Source: Turicibacter sp. UBA7094 (GTDB lineage Bacteria; Bacillota_I; Bacilli_A; MOL361; Turicibacteraceae). Taken from it: a stretch of 16,919 bases of DNA. Where the stretch lies: NCBI GenBank assembly GCA_002493395.1, contig DKYS01000036.1, positions 26,986-43,904 on the forward strand. Direction: 5' to 3'. Each line of letters begins with the position of its first letter. Position 1 is the stretch's first letter. This document shows positions 1 to 6,033 of this stretch, piece after piece. Both the position numbers and the translations under genes were made by a program. The notes beneath the pieces are model-generated. The model did no database searches. It was not told the origin of the DNA and saw nothing but the letters and a program-made list of their open reading frames with translations.

Positions 1-9
1 ATGCTTCCT

Positions 10-39
10 TTGTCATATAACCGTTAAGTGTGACATAAA
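10..39 (+). promoter_or_regulatory. Possible promoter of the TM2/DUF2752 pair
   Basis: A TTGTCA box (10-15) lies 18 bases upstream of CATAAA (34-39), which is preceded by TG at 31-32 as in an extended -10. This would start a transcript near 46, just before the ribosome binding site at 63-68. Only sequence resemblance supports it. The bases to its left hold no recognisable end of an upstream gene. Confidence 0.35.
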
Positions 40-77
40 TTAGGAGTGTCAGGTTATTTTAAGGGAGGATGATGTAT

Positions 78-491
78 ATGTATTGTCGTCATTGTGGGAA
101 AGAGTTAAATGAAAATGCTGATTATTGTACCTCTTGTGGCGTAGCTACAACAAAAGGAAATGCTTATTGTGCGAAATGCGGATCAGAGGTGGATAAAGAG
201 GCTGAGGTTTGTCCAAGTTGTGGCTCTAGTTTGAAAAAAGGAGCGGGGGCCAAAAAATCAAAATTAGTTGCGGGATTATTAGGAATCTTTTTAGGGTGTT
301 TTGGAATTCACCGTTTTTATTTAGGATATACAACTATCGGGCTCGTTCAATTATTAGTGAGCGTTGTGCTTGGAATCTTTACGTGCGGAATTTCAACAGC
401 ACTTGTGTCATTATGGGGATTTATTGAGGGAGTTTTAGTACTGTGTGGAACCGTGATTACAACGGATGGCGATGGGAATGAGCTTGAGTAG
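78..491 (+). CDS. Zinc-ribbon and TM2-domain membrane protein
   Basis: Small membrane protein of unknown role. The first 48 residues hold two four-cysteine zinc-ribbon units: C3xxC6...C17xxC20 and C31xxC34...C45xxC48. A Lys/Gly linker follows, then a TM2 domain from about residue 60 with the family motif GIHRFYLGY (76-84) and two hydrophobic helices. A polar tail (TTDGDGNELE) ends the protein. Three in-frame ATGs (69, 72, 78) compete. GGGAGG at 63-68 touches the first and sits 9 bases from the third, so I chose 78 (137 residues). The stop codon directly abuts the next start, so the two genes are probably translationally coupled. TM2 domains linked to zinc ribbons are widespread in Bacillota, but their substrate or partner is not established. 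Domain identification is firm and function is not. Confidence 0.88.
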   Translation: MYCRHCGKELNENADYCTSCGVATTKGNAYCAKCGSEVDKEAEVCPSCGSSLKKGAGAKKSKLVAGLLGIFLGCFGIHRFYLGYTTIGLVQLLVSVVLGIFTCGISTALVSLWGFIEGVLVLCGTVITTDGDGNELE

Positions 492-845
492 ATGATTCAA
501 AAGATACGGTGGATTCGTCTCATTGGATATATCACTTTTTTCGTCTTGATTTATTGTATCCCACTTGCATCGATTGAGGGCCAACGATTTTGTATTTGGT
601 ACCATCTTTTTCACATCGATTGTTTCGGTTGCGGATTTACTCGCGCGTTCTTTTGCCTCATGCACGGTCAATTTTTAAGGGCGTTTGCGTATCATCACCT
701 GGTTATCTTTGTTCCCATCGTCTTTTTAGTTCTGTTTCAAGATAGCCTTATCATTATTTTGAAATCGAAACAATTAAGTTTAATTGAGCATTTTTTTAAA
801 TGGGGGATGACACGATGTTATCCTCAGAAGATTAAGAACGGGTAG
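492..845 (+). CDS. DUF2752-family small membrane protein
   Basis: 117-residue protein with hydrophobic segments at about 10-26 and 69-90. Between them is the DUF2752 hallmark C44-F-G-C47-G-F-T-R, normally written CPGCGxTR; the usual proline is phenylalanine here. No biochemical function is known for the family. Its conserved cysteine pair at the membrane surface invites a metal or redox role, but this is untested. The ATG follows the previous stop without a single spacer base and has no strong ribosome binding site of its own, so translation probably depends on ribosomes finishing the TM2 gene. Its last codons form the 5' arm of the terminator that follows. The C-terminal 25 residues are basic and probably cytoplasmic. 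Confidence 0.8.
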   Translation: MIQKIRWIRLIGYITFFVLIYCIPLASIEGQRFCIWYHLFHIDCFGCGFTRAFFCLMHGQFLRAFAYHHLVIFVPIVFLVLFQDSLIIILKSKQLSLIEHFFKWGMTRCYPQKIKNG

Positions 846-868
846 GAAAACTATCCGTTTTTTTTTTT
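837..868 (+). terminator. Rho-independent terminator after the DUF2752 gene
   Basis: AACGGGTAG (837-845) pairs with CTATCCGTT (851-859), nine pairs including one G-T, around the loop GAAAA. An 11-T run (858-868) follows. The stem overlaps the last codon and stop of the DUF2752 gene. Confidence 0.9.
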
Positions 869-896
869 AGAATAATAACTTTGAAAACCAAAGTAG

Positions 897-925
897 TTGA
901 CGAGAAGAAAGGGGCGTGTTATCAT
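897..925 (+). promoter_or_regulatory. SigA-type promoter of birA-bioY
   Basis: TTGACG (897-902), a 17-base spacer and TATCAT (920-925) give a near-consensus promoter with a start near 932, about 20 bases before the birA ATG. A short perfect inverted repeat, ACTTTG-AAAAC-CAAAGT (878-894), lies just upstream of the -35. It does not resemble the long split BirA operator known in other bacteria. Confidence 0.75.
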
Positions 926-951
926 GAGGATATAAAGTGAGGTGGAATTTG

Positions 952-1932
952 ATGGAATTGAAATACGAGGTCTTAACGTTATTAAGAGAGAATCCAGGTG
1001 AATTTTTATCAGGTCAAGAAATAGCGAATCGCCTGTCATTTAGTCGAACAGCTATTTGGAAAGCAATCAATCGCTTAAAAGAGGAAGGTTATTCCATTGA
1101 GTCGATAGGGAGTAAAGGGTATCGATTATGGCAAGATGAGGATGCGTTATCTTGTGAACAAATCAAACGGGAGTTAAAGGAGGAGTACCAGGGGATTCCC
1201 ATCGAGGTTTATCGGCAACTCGATTCAACGAATACTTGTGCAAAATTAAAGGCGATCGAGGGAGCCTTACATGGAAGTGTTATTTTAGCAGAAGAACAGA
1301 CAAAAGGACGTGGCCGATTCGGACGTTCCTTTTATTCCCCTAAAGGGACAGGACTTTATATGAGTTTAATTTTACGGCCAACGATCGAGTTAAAGCAGTC
1401 GGTTCATGTGACGATGTACATCGCTGTTTTAATTTGTCGGGTGCTTGAGAGGTTTACGAATCAAAGGTTACAAATTAAGTGGGTCAATGATATTTATTTA
1501 GGCGATAAAAAGATAGGTGGGATTTTAACTGAGGCAGTGACGGATGTTGAGAGCAAACAGGTTCAATATATGATTTTAGGGATTGGGTTAAATATTAAGA
1601 CGGAAGACTTTCCAGGTGAACTAGATAAGATCGCTACGTCTTTAAATCCAGTCGGGGTGACGAGAAATCAACTTTGCGCAGCATTATTAAATGAGATTTT
1701 ACCAGTGAGTGAATATTTTACGATAGATGAGGAGATTTTATGCGAGTATAAACGTCGATCGAACGTGCTCGGGCAACGGGTGGTGTTTTTTAAAAAGCAA
1801 CAACGCTTTGAGGGAATGGCAGAGGACATCGATGAAACAGGAGGGCTCGTTGTTCATCTGACAACGGGTGAGGTAGAAACGTTGCATTCGGGGGAGATTT
1901 CGATTCAACGCCAAACGACTGTTGATGAGTAA
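952..1932 (+). CDS. birA: Bifunctional biotin-protein ligase and biotin operon repressor
   Basis: Activates biotin to biotinyl-5'-AMP and transfers it to a lysine of biotin carboxyl carrier domains such as that of acetyl-CoA carboxylase. The N-terminal helix-turn-helix (about 5-60, FLSGQEIANRL...SRTAIWKAINRLKEEGY) marks the class that also represses biotin genes. The catalytic domain shows the adenylate-binding loop GRGRFGR (119-125) and KWVNDIYLGDKKIGGIL (176-192), in which K187 aligns with the active-site lysine of E. coli BirA. A C-terminal SH3-like domain ends the protein. I chose ATG 952, giving 326 residues: GAGGTGG (939-945) is 6 bases upstream, whereas the in-frame GTG at 937 has no such site. 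Nine bases separate its stop from bioY, so the two form an operon for biotin uptake and use. No biotin synthesis genes are in the window. Confidence 0.95.
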   Translation: MELKYEVLTLLRENPGEFLSGQEIANRLSFSRTAIWKAINRLKEEGYSIESIGSKGYRLWQDEDALSCEQIKRELKEEYQGIPIEVYRQLDSTNTCAKLKAIEGALHGSVILAEEQTKGRGRFGRSFYSPKGTGLYMSLILRPTIELKQSVHVTMYIAVLICRVLERFTNQRLQIKWVNDIYLGDKKIGGILTEAVTDVESKQVQYMILGIGLNIKTEDFPGELDKIATSLNPVGVTRNQLCAALLNEILPVSEYFTIDEEILCEYKRRSNVLGQRVVFFKKQQRFEGMAEDIDETGGLVVHLTTGEVETLHSGEISIQRQTTVDE

Positions 1933-1947
1933 CGAGGAGGAATGATG

Positions 1948-2520
1948 ATGAAACAAACGAATATGCGTTCGTTAACACACGTGTCGATTTGCATCGCGAT
2001 GTTGGCTGTGTCTTCTTACCTTTCTTTTCCATTACCCTTTCTTCAAGCACCGATAACGGCACAAACAATTATGGTGAATGTGATTGCGTTATGGTTACCA
2101 AGAAAACAGGCAATGACCACGATTGGAATCTATTTAATGATGGGGGTGATTGGATTTCCAGTCTTTGCTGGCGGGAGTTCAGGCATAGCCGCTTTAGCTA
2201 GTCCAACGGGAGGATTTTTAATCGCTTTTTTCATCTCAACTTGCGTGATTAGTGGATTGAAACAACGCCTTTTAAAAACGATGGCTACGTATTTAGGGTT
2301 GACGATTGGCGTAGGGATGCCACTTATTTATTTGATTGGTGCCTTATGGATGAGCCACGTGATGAAAGTTAATTTAGCGACAGCCTTTCAACTCTCTGTG
2401 ACGCCATTTATTCTCGGTGATCTTTTAAAATGTGTCATCGCTAGCGGATTGGTGATGAGACTAGAGCGTATTTTTACCATGAAATATTCCTTGGTGATGA
2501 AAGAACCTTACATGAGATAA
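1948..2520 (+). CDS. bioY: Biotin transporter BioY (ECF S-component)
   Basis: Integral membrane biotin-binding subunit of an energy-coupling-factor transporter, normally working with the shared EcfT/EcfA1/EcfA2 module encoded elsewhere. Family signatures are visible: APITAQTIMVN near residue 30, and GVIGFPVFAGGSSGIAALASPTGGFLIAF across about 65-95, the latter forming part of the biotin site. About six hydrophobic segments fill the 190 residues, the usual BioY length. Three consecutive ATGs (1942, 1945, 1948) follow GGAGG at 1936-1940. The third has the best spacing (7 bases), and the alternatives change only one or two residues. It follows birA by 9-15 bases and is closed by a strong terminator. 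Pairing with a DNA-binding BirA suggests biotin control, although no classical BirA operator is recognisable nearby. Confidence 0.94.
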   Translation: MKQTNMRSLTHVSICIAMLAVSSYLSFPLPFLQAPITAQTIMVNVIALWLPRKQAMTTIGIYLMMGVIGFPVFAGGSSGIAALASPTGGFLIAFFISTCVISGLKQRLLKTMATYLGLTIGVGMPLIYLIGALWMSHVMKVNLATAFQLSVTPFILGDLLKCVIASGLVMRLERIFTMKYSLVMKEPYMR

Positions 2521-2521
2521 A

Positions 2522-2575
2522 GCGTGTTAAAAAGGAACGGCTTCGTTCGCTCCTTTTTAACGCGTTTTATTTTTA
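2522..2575 (+). terminator. Rho-independent terminator after bioY
   Basis: CGTGTTAAAAAGGA (2523-2536) pairs with TCCTTTTTAACGCG (2551-2564), with one G-T pair, and TTTTATTTTT follows. The stem begins two bases after the bioY stop. Confidence 0.88.
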
Positions 2576-2622
2576 GGCAAAGAGAAAGGGGCGCATTTAC
2601 AAGATTGGGATGATTTTAAGGA

Positions 2623-2650
2623 TTGACGGGGCAAGGAATCGTGTTAAAAT
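2623..2650 (+). promoter_or_regulatory. Promoter of the DEAD-box helicase gene
   Basis: TTGACG (2623-2628), a 16-base spacer and TAAAAT (2645-2650) predict a start near 2657. That leaves a 5' leader of roughly 100 bases before the ATG at 2756, longer than needed for a ribosome binding site. I see no strong hairpin or known riboswitch in that leader. Confidence 0.6.
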
Positions 2651-2755
2651 AGAGAAGTCTTAGTGAAAAAGAAGAAATTTGCAAACGAGTCACTGTTTGG
2701 ATGAAAAAACAGGACGAATTTTAAGAAAATAGATAAAATTGAAAGAGGAAGAAAT

Positions 2756-4198
2756 ATGGCAACCTTTAAAGAATTAAATTTAAGCCCTGAAATTTTAAAG
2801 TCATTAAAAGGGCTTGGCTATGAACAGATGACAGATGTGCAAGAGCGTGTCATTCCTGAAGTTTTAAAAGGAAACGACGTCGTGGTGAAGTCAAAAACGG
2901 GAAGTGGAAAGACGGCAGCGTTTGGCACGGCCATCAGTGAACAAATAGACTGGGAAGAAAACGATCCGCAGGCGTTAATTTTAACGCCAACGCGTGAATT
3001 AGCCGTTCAAATTCAGGAAGAGATGATGAACATTGGGCGGTTTAAGCGCTTGAAGGCAGTTGCTGTTTATGGGAAGGCGCCATTTAAAGAGCAGGCGCAA
3101 CAATTAAAACAAAAGACGCACGTCGTCGTTGGAACACCCGGTCGTATTCTTGACCATTTAGAGCGAGGGACGTTGAATTTACAACGTCTTCATTATGTTG
3201 TGTTAGATGAAGCGGATGAGATGTTAAATAGGGGGTTTATTGACACCGTGGAGATGATTTTAAAAATGGTTTCGTTGACGCATCAAACACTCCTTTTTTC
3301 GGCAACGATGCCCCCACGCATTGAACAACTAAGTCAGAAGTTTTTAGATCATCCGTCACTTATCACGATTGAATCTGCATCGGTGGTGAGTGAGTTAGTT
3401 GAACATGGCGTGTATCACGTGCGAATGCCAGAAAAAGTTCGCGTGTTAAAAGATCTCTTAACGATTGAAAATCCGAAACAGTGTATGATTTTTTGTGCAA
3501 CACGCGATGAGGTTGATGCGTTGCATCAAGGGTTAAAGGCACAAGGATATCCGGTTGCCAAGTTACATGGTGGCCTTGAACAAAAGGAACGCTTGGAGAC
3601 GATGCGTCAATTTAAACTGGGAAGATTCCCTTATTTAATTGCGACAGATGTGGCTGCTCGTGGGATTGATGTGAGTCAAATGAGTCATGTTTTTAACTTT
3701 GATTTACCGGAAGATGGAGAATCTTTTGTTCATCGAGTGGGACGTGTCGGTCGTGCAGGTGAGAGAGGGAAGGCCATCACATTGGTGACGCCATTTGAAA
3801 TGAAAAAGTTAGAAGAAATTCAAGACTATATCGGATTTGAGTTACCGATTAAAGAGCGTCCGGTAGCGATTGAAGTTGAACAATCAAAGGCTCGTTTTGA
3901 AGCGAGTTTAAAAAAACGTCCGCAAGTGAAGCAACAAAAGCAAGCAGATGTCCATCGTGAAATTATGAAGCTTTATTTAAACGGTGGAAAGAAAAAGAAG
4001 CTACGTGCAATTGATTTTGTTGGAACGATTTTATCCATTGAGGGAATTCAGAAAGAAGACATTGGAATTATTGACATTAAAGATAACGTCACCTATATTG
4101 ATATTTTAAATGGAAAAGGATTTGAGGTGCTCGACGGGTTAAAAACACGAACAATTAAAGGGAAAAAATTAAAGGTTCAACGAGCTTATCTGTCTTAA
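2756..4198 (+). CDS. dbpA: DbpA/YxiN-type ATP-dependent DEAD-box RNA helicase
   Basis: ATP-dependent RNA helicase expected to act in 50S ribosome assembly. The helicase core is complete: Q-motif region at the N terminus, Walker A SKTGSGKT (46-53), PTRELA, TPGR, DEAD (151-154), SAT (182-184), RGID, and HRVGRVGR (326-333). After a basic linker (about 385-400), the last 75 residues (KKLRAIDFVGTI...KLKVQRAYLS) match the DbpA RNA-binding domain. In E. coli DbpA and B. subtilis YxiN this domain recognises hairpin 92 of 23S rRNA. The 480-residue length is that of YxiN (about 479). AGAGGA precedes the ATG by about 7 bases. The gene is monocistronic, with its own promoter and terminator. Family assignment is strong; rRNA specificity is inferred from the C-terminal domain. 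Confidence 0.93.
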   Translation: MATFKELNLSPEILKSLKGLGYEQMTDVQERVIPEVLKGNDVVVKSKTGSGKTAAFGTAISEQIDWEENDPQALILTPTRELAVQIQEEMMNIGRFKRLKAVAVYGKAPFKEQAQQLKQKTHVVVGTPGRILDHLERGTLNLQRLHYVVLDEADEMLNRGFIDTVEMILKMVSLTHQTLLFSATMPPRIEQLSQKFLDHPSLITIESASVVSELVEHGVYHVRMPEKVRVLKDLLTIENPKQCMIFCATRDEVDALHQGLKAQGYPVAKLHGGLEQKERLETMRQFKLGRFPYLIATDVAARGIDVSQMSHVFNFDLPEDGESFVHRVGRVGRAGERGKAITLVTPFEMKKLEEIQDYIGFELPIKERPVAIEVEQSKARFEASLKKRPQVKQQKQADVHREIMKLYLNGGKKKKLRAIDFVGTILSIEGIQKEDIGIIDIKDNVTYIDILNGKGFEVLDGLKTRTIKGKKLKVQRAYLS

Positions 4199-4213
4199 AA
4201 ATTGAAAAGGAGT

Positions 4214-4262
4214 GGCATCTTGCCTGTTAGATGAAGGATCTAACAGGCAAGGTGCCTTTTTT
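4214..4262 (+). terminator. Rho-independent terminator after the helicase gene
   Basis: A 19-pair stem with one G-T (4214-4232 with 4238-4256) closes a 5-base loop and is followed by TTTTTT (4257-4262). The stem is unusually long for a simple terminator, but nothing else marks it as regulatory. Confidence 0.92.
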
Positions 4263-4415
4263 GTGTCGAATGAAGAGGGTTGTAGGAATTTTTTTAATCT
4301 TTTCCTTTAAGGTGCTAGTAAGTCGGGAAATTTACCGTGTTTACAAAAGAAATTTCTATATTTTGGAACTGATTTGGGAGTTTGACATACGATAAAAAAA
4401 GATAGGAGGAAGGAT

Positions 4416-5258
4416 GTGAATGAGATGAGTGAAGAGGTAAACCAGGCGGTGTATAAGTATACGATTAAAAATTTGAATTTACAAAAGGAACCCTCTAAAT
4501 CAGCGATGATTATTAAAGTAATTCCAGCCTATTCTCGATTCGAACTGTTAGATTCAGATGACGAGTGGTTTAAGGTGAGTTATGATCATCGTGAAGGGTA
4601 TGTCTATAAAGATCATGTCTCGATGACAAAAGTAACAACGGTGAATACTCGTTTAAAGACAAGACCGACAAAAGAGGCTAAATCAATGAAGACCATTAAG
4701 AAGCATCACGTGGTCGAGTTGGTGGATCAAGAAGGGATTTTTAATCAAGTCTTTTGCGACGGAAAGCTAGGATATATTGAAGCAGATGCCTTAAGTGATG
4801 ACGGGGTGAAATATCAGACGGATAAATTAGGTCATTTTTATTACAATCTTGAGAAGTATATCAATGATCAGAAGATAAAGAGCCCAACCCCCTTCTTAAT
4901 TGCGACGGATTTAAAGGCAAAGCAAACGTATGTCTTTGAAGACGTGAAAGGGTCTTGGAAGGAATTATACCGTTGGTCTTGTACGATTGGCGCCGCAAAG
5001 ACCCCAACGATTACGGGAGTTTTTCAAGTAAATGGGCGGAAAGAGGCGTTAAAAACGGGGCGTTATCAAGTGAAGTATGCGACAAAGATAAGAGAGGGGT
5101 ATTATTACCACTCGGTTTTATATGATCCTAGCGGATCGAAAGTGATTGATGGGCAATTAGGTGATGCCGCAAGTCACGGATGCATTCGTTTAGCGGAGGA
5201 TCAAGCAAAATGGATTTATCAGTCTATTTTAGATGGAACGACGGTCATCATTCATTAA
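4416..5258 (+). CDS. L,D-transpeptidase: two SH3 repeats plus YkuD catalytic domain
   Basis: Predicted peptidoglycan L,D-transpeptidase, which makes 3-3 cross-links or attaches groups to stem peptides. Two bacterial SH3 repeats come first (about 12-68 and 69-128). They are typical wall-binding modules, with the pattern LNLQKEPS...WFKVSYDHREGYVY. The YkuD domain (about 155-280) carries the catalytic H232 and S253-H-G-C256-I-R258, with C256 as nucleophile. There is no signal peptide or membrane helix at the N terminus (MNEMSEEVNQAVYKYTIKN), which is odd for an enzyme acting outside the membrane, although B. subtilis YkuD also lacks one. GTG 4416 is used because AGGAGG (4404-4409) is 6 bases upstream; an ATG at 4425 is the alternative and would not add a signal. 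No convincing promoter was found in 4263-4415; TTGACA at 4382 lacks a -10. Confidence 0.9.
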   Translation: MNEMSEEVNQAVYKYTIKNLNLQKEPSKSAMIIKVIPAYSRFELLDSDDEWFKVSYDHREGYVYKDHVSMTKVTTVNTRLKTRPTKEAKSMKTIKKHHVVELVDQEGIFNQVFCDGKLGYIEADALSDDGVKYQTDKLGHFYYNLEKYINDQKIKSPTPFLIATDLKAKQTYVFEDVKGSWKELYRWSCTIGAAKTPTITGVFQVNGRKEALKTGRYQVKYATKIREGYYYHSVLYDPSGSKVIDGQLGDAASHGCIRLAEDQAKWIYQSILDGTTVIIH

Positions 5259-5310
5259 GACCGTGAGGAAAAGTGTTCATTAAAGAGGAACTATTTTAAA
5301 GGATGGTTCA

Positions 5311-5316
5311 TATAAT
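5311..5316 (+). promoter_or_regulatory. Possible -10 element before the orphan SH3 gene
   Basis: A perfect TATAAT (5311-5316) lies 35 bases before the GTG start, but no good -35 is found 16-18 bases upstream. The SH3 gene may instead be read through from the transpeptidase gene, since no terminator separates the two. Confidence 0.3.
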
Positions 5317-5350
5317 GAAGAGAAATGCGATTAGAAAGGATGAATAGAAA

Positions 5351-5608
5351 GTGAAAGTTTTAAAATGCCATATATCTGTCTATCAATATACATGGACAAG
5401 TTTAAATTTGCGCGCGGAAAAATCATTAGTATCCGAGGTGTTAACAGTTATTCCATCTCATACAAAATTTGAAGTGATTGGATCAGATCATTTATGGTTA
5501 AAAGTGATTTATGACGGACAGATTGGCTATGTATTTAAGCAAACGGCATCAGTGAGTGAGGTTATTAATCCCTCACAGGCTGCCTTTTTAAAACAAAGAG
5601 CGATTTAG
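5351..5608 (+). CDS. Orphan single-SH3-domain small protein
   Basis: 85-residue protein made almost entirely of one bacterial SH3 repeat. It closely resembles the first SH3 of the transpeptidase just upstream. Shared positions include YT...LNL near the start, VIP, F-E, SD...W-KV-YD, and GYV-K near the end of the repeat. There is no signal peptide, no catalytic domain and only a short tail (NPSQAAFLKQRAI). The start is GTG at 5351 with AAAGGA (5335-5340) about 10 bases before. No in-frame ATG precedes the conserved repeat. It lies 92 bases after the transpeptidase with no terminator between, then ends in a strong terminator, so the two are probably co-transcribed. It likely arose by partial tandem duplication. 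Its role, perhaps as a modifier of the enzyme or a wall-binding piece, is unknown. Confidence 0.75.
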   Translation: MKVLKCHISVYQYTWTSLNLRAEKSLVSEVLTVIPSHTKFEVIGSDHLWLKVIYDGQIGYVFKQTASVSEVINPSQAAFLKQRAI

Positions 5609-5644
5609 TTAAAAAACCTTATCCTAACGGGTAAGGTTTTTTAA
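5609..5644 (+). terminator. Terminator after the orphan SH3 gene
   Basis: TTAAAAAACCTTA (5609-5621) pairs perfectly with TAAGGTTTTTTAA (5632-5644). The stem continues inward through TCC/GGG to a TAAC loop. The A and T runs make it potentially bidirectional. Confidence 0.88.
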
Positions 5645-5750
5645 CCCAACATCAGAAAAAATAAGAATTTTAAAAAAATGAAAAGTGACATAAATTACGA
5701 CAAAATATGTAGAGAGCATCGGGTATACTTTTTAAGTAAGGGAACAAAAG

Positions 5751-5784
5751 ATTAGAAAAAAGGATATGGGGCCTTTTTTCTAAT
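5751..5784 (+). repeat. Perfect 13-bp inverted repeat (hairpin)
   Basis: ATTAGAAAAAAGG and CCTTTTTTCTAAT flank an 8-base loop, ATATGGGG. The T run lies inside the 3' arm and CTAAT follows, so it is a poor classical terminator. It could form a stem in RNA or a cruciform-type operator in DNA. Confidence 0.8.
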
Positions 5785-5854
5785 AGAGAAACTTATAGTT
5801 GGGTAGTTGTTTTGCGTTCTTCGCTCGTAACGTTAGGATTTTTAATGGGTTGAT

Positions 5855-5889
5855 GCATCTGAAGACATTTTCTTCAGGTGCCTTTTTTT
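5855..5889 (+). terminator. Isolated Rho-independent terminator upstream of the propeller gene
   Basis: GCATCTGAAGA (5855-5865) pairs with TCTTCAGGTGC (5871-5881), one G-T, loop CATTT, followed by C and seven Ts (5883-5889). The nearest upstream gene ends 247 bases earlier at its own terminator, so this one serves a separate transcript or acts as an attenuator. Confidence 0.8.
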
Positions 5890-5943
5890 ATGCCTCCCCC
5901 TTTAGGAGCCTATCTGTATTTTTAAAATGGGGAGGAATAACTG

Positions 5944-5973
5944 ATGATTTCCCTCTCTTTTTCTTATCACTGA
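5944..5973 (+). CDS. Possible 9-residue leader ORF (MISLSFSYH)
   Basis: An ATG at 5944 follows GGAGG (5931-5935) by 8 bases, an excellent ribosome binding site, and opens a 9-codon frame ending at TGA 5971-5973. The same GGGGAGG (5929-5935) is the exact complement of CCTCCCC (5893-5899), so a stem could hide it. No other start codon uses this site. A leader peptide is plausible. Nothing in its codons points to a particular amino acid signal, although 3 of its 9 residues are Ser. Confidence 0.3.
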   Translation: MISLSFSYH

Positions 5974-5989
5974 TTTCTACTTAGTGGCA

Positions 5990-6017
5990 TATCATAATAC
6001 AGATGAACGTTATGATA
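5990..6017 (+). promoter_or_regulatory. Inverted repeat/operator candidate with overlapping -10
   Basis: TATCATAA (5990-5997) and TTATGATA (6010-6017) are perfect 8-bp inverted repeats with a 12-base spacer, ending just before the ribosome binding site of the propeller gene. The left arm overlaps possible -10 boxes (TATCAT 5990-5995 or CATAAT 5993-5998), whose -35 is weak. The layout fits an operator over the start region or a 5' hairpin. Confidence 0.4.
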
Positions 6018-6033
6018 AAAAGGAGAAAATCGT

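Larger units (their letters stand above)
5724..5889 (+). ncRNA. Candidate non-coding RNA or leader/attenuator transcript
   Basis: This is a hypothesis. TATACT (5724-5729) could start a transcript near 5736. It would contain a perfect 13-bp stem, ATTAGAAAAAAGG (5751-5763) with CCTTTTTTCTAAT (5772-5784), and end at the T-tailed hairpin 5855-5889 after about 150 bases without a gene. An isolated intrinsic terminator between two genes of the same strand implies that something is transcribed into it. It could be a small RNA or a conditional leader of the propeller gene. The -35 is not recognisable, so the 5' end is uncertain. Confidence 0.35.
5645..6033 (+). other. 389-base gene-free structured intergenic region
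   Basis: There is no credible full-length gene here. In order the stretch holds: a TATACT -10-like box (5724-5729) without a clear -35; a perfect 13-bp hairpin (5751-5784); about 70 unpaired-looking bases; a T-tailed hairpin (5855-5889) with no gene ahead of it; a CCTCCCC/GGGGAGG inverted repeat covering a ribosome binding site; a 9-codon ORF (5944-5973); and an 8-bp inverted repeat (5990-6017) just before the propeller gene. A TTG-started 61-codon frame (5799-5984) runs across the terminator and is judged spurious. I do not recognise a known riboswitch class. Confidence 0.7.

Noticed and set aside
435..671. Minus-strand frame over the TM2/DUF2752 border
   Set aside because: The plus-strand genes carry recognisable domain motifs; this frame has none.
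4382..4387. TTGACA as a -35 for the L,D-transpeptidase gene
   Set aside because: The matching -10 position falls in the ribosome binding site and shows no resemblance to TATAAT.
5315..5347. 10-codon ORF before the orphan SH3 gene
   Set aside because: It overlaps the likely TATAAT box, and its ribosome binding site spacing is poor.
30..5697. Exact 13-base repeat GTGACATAAATTA at 30-42 and 5685-5697
   Set aside because: In about 17 kb of AT-rich DNA one or more such matches are expected by chance, and the two contexts share nothing else.
5799..5984. 61-codon frame starting with TTG in the intergenic region
   Set aside because: It runs through a strong terminator and has no ribosome binding site. 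Its composition is that of translated T-rich DNA, not of a known protein.
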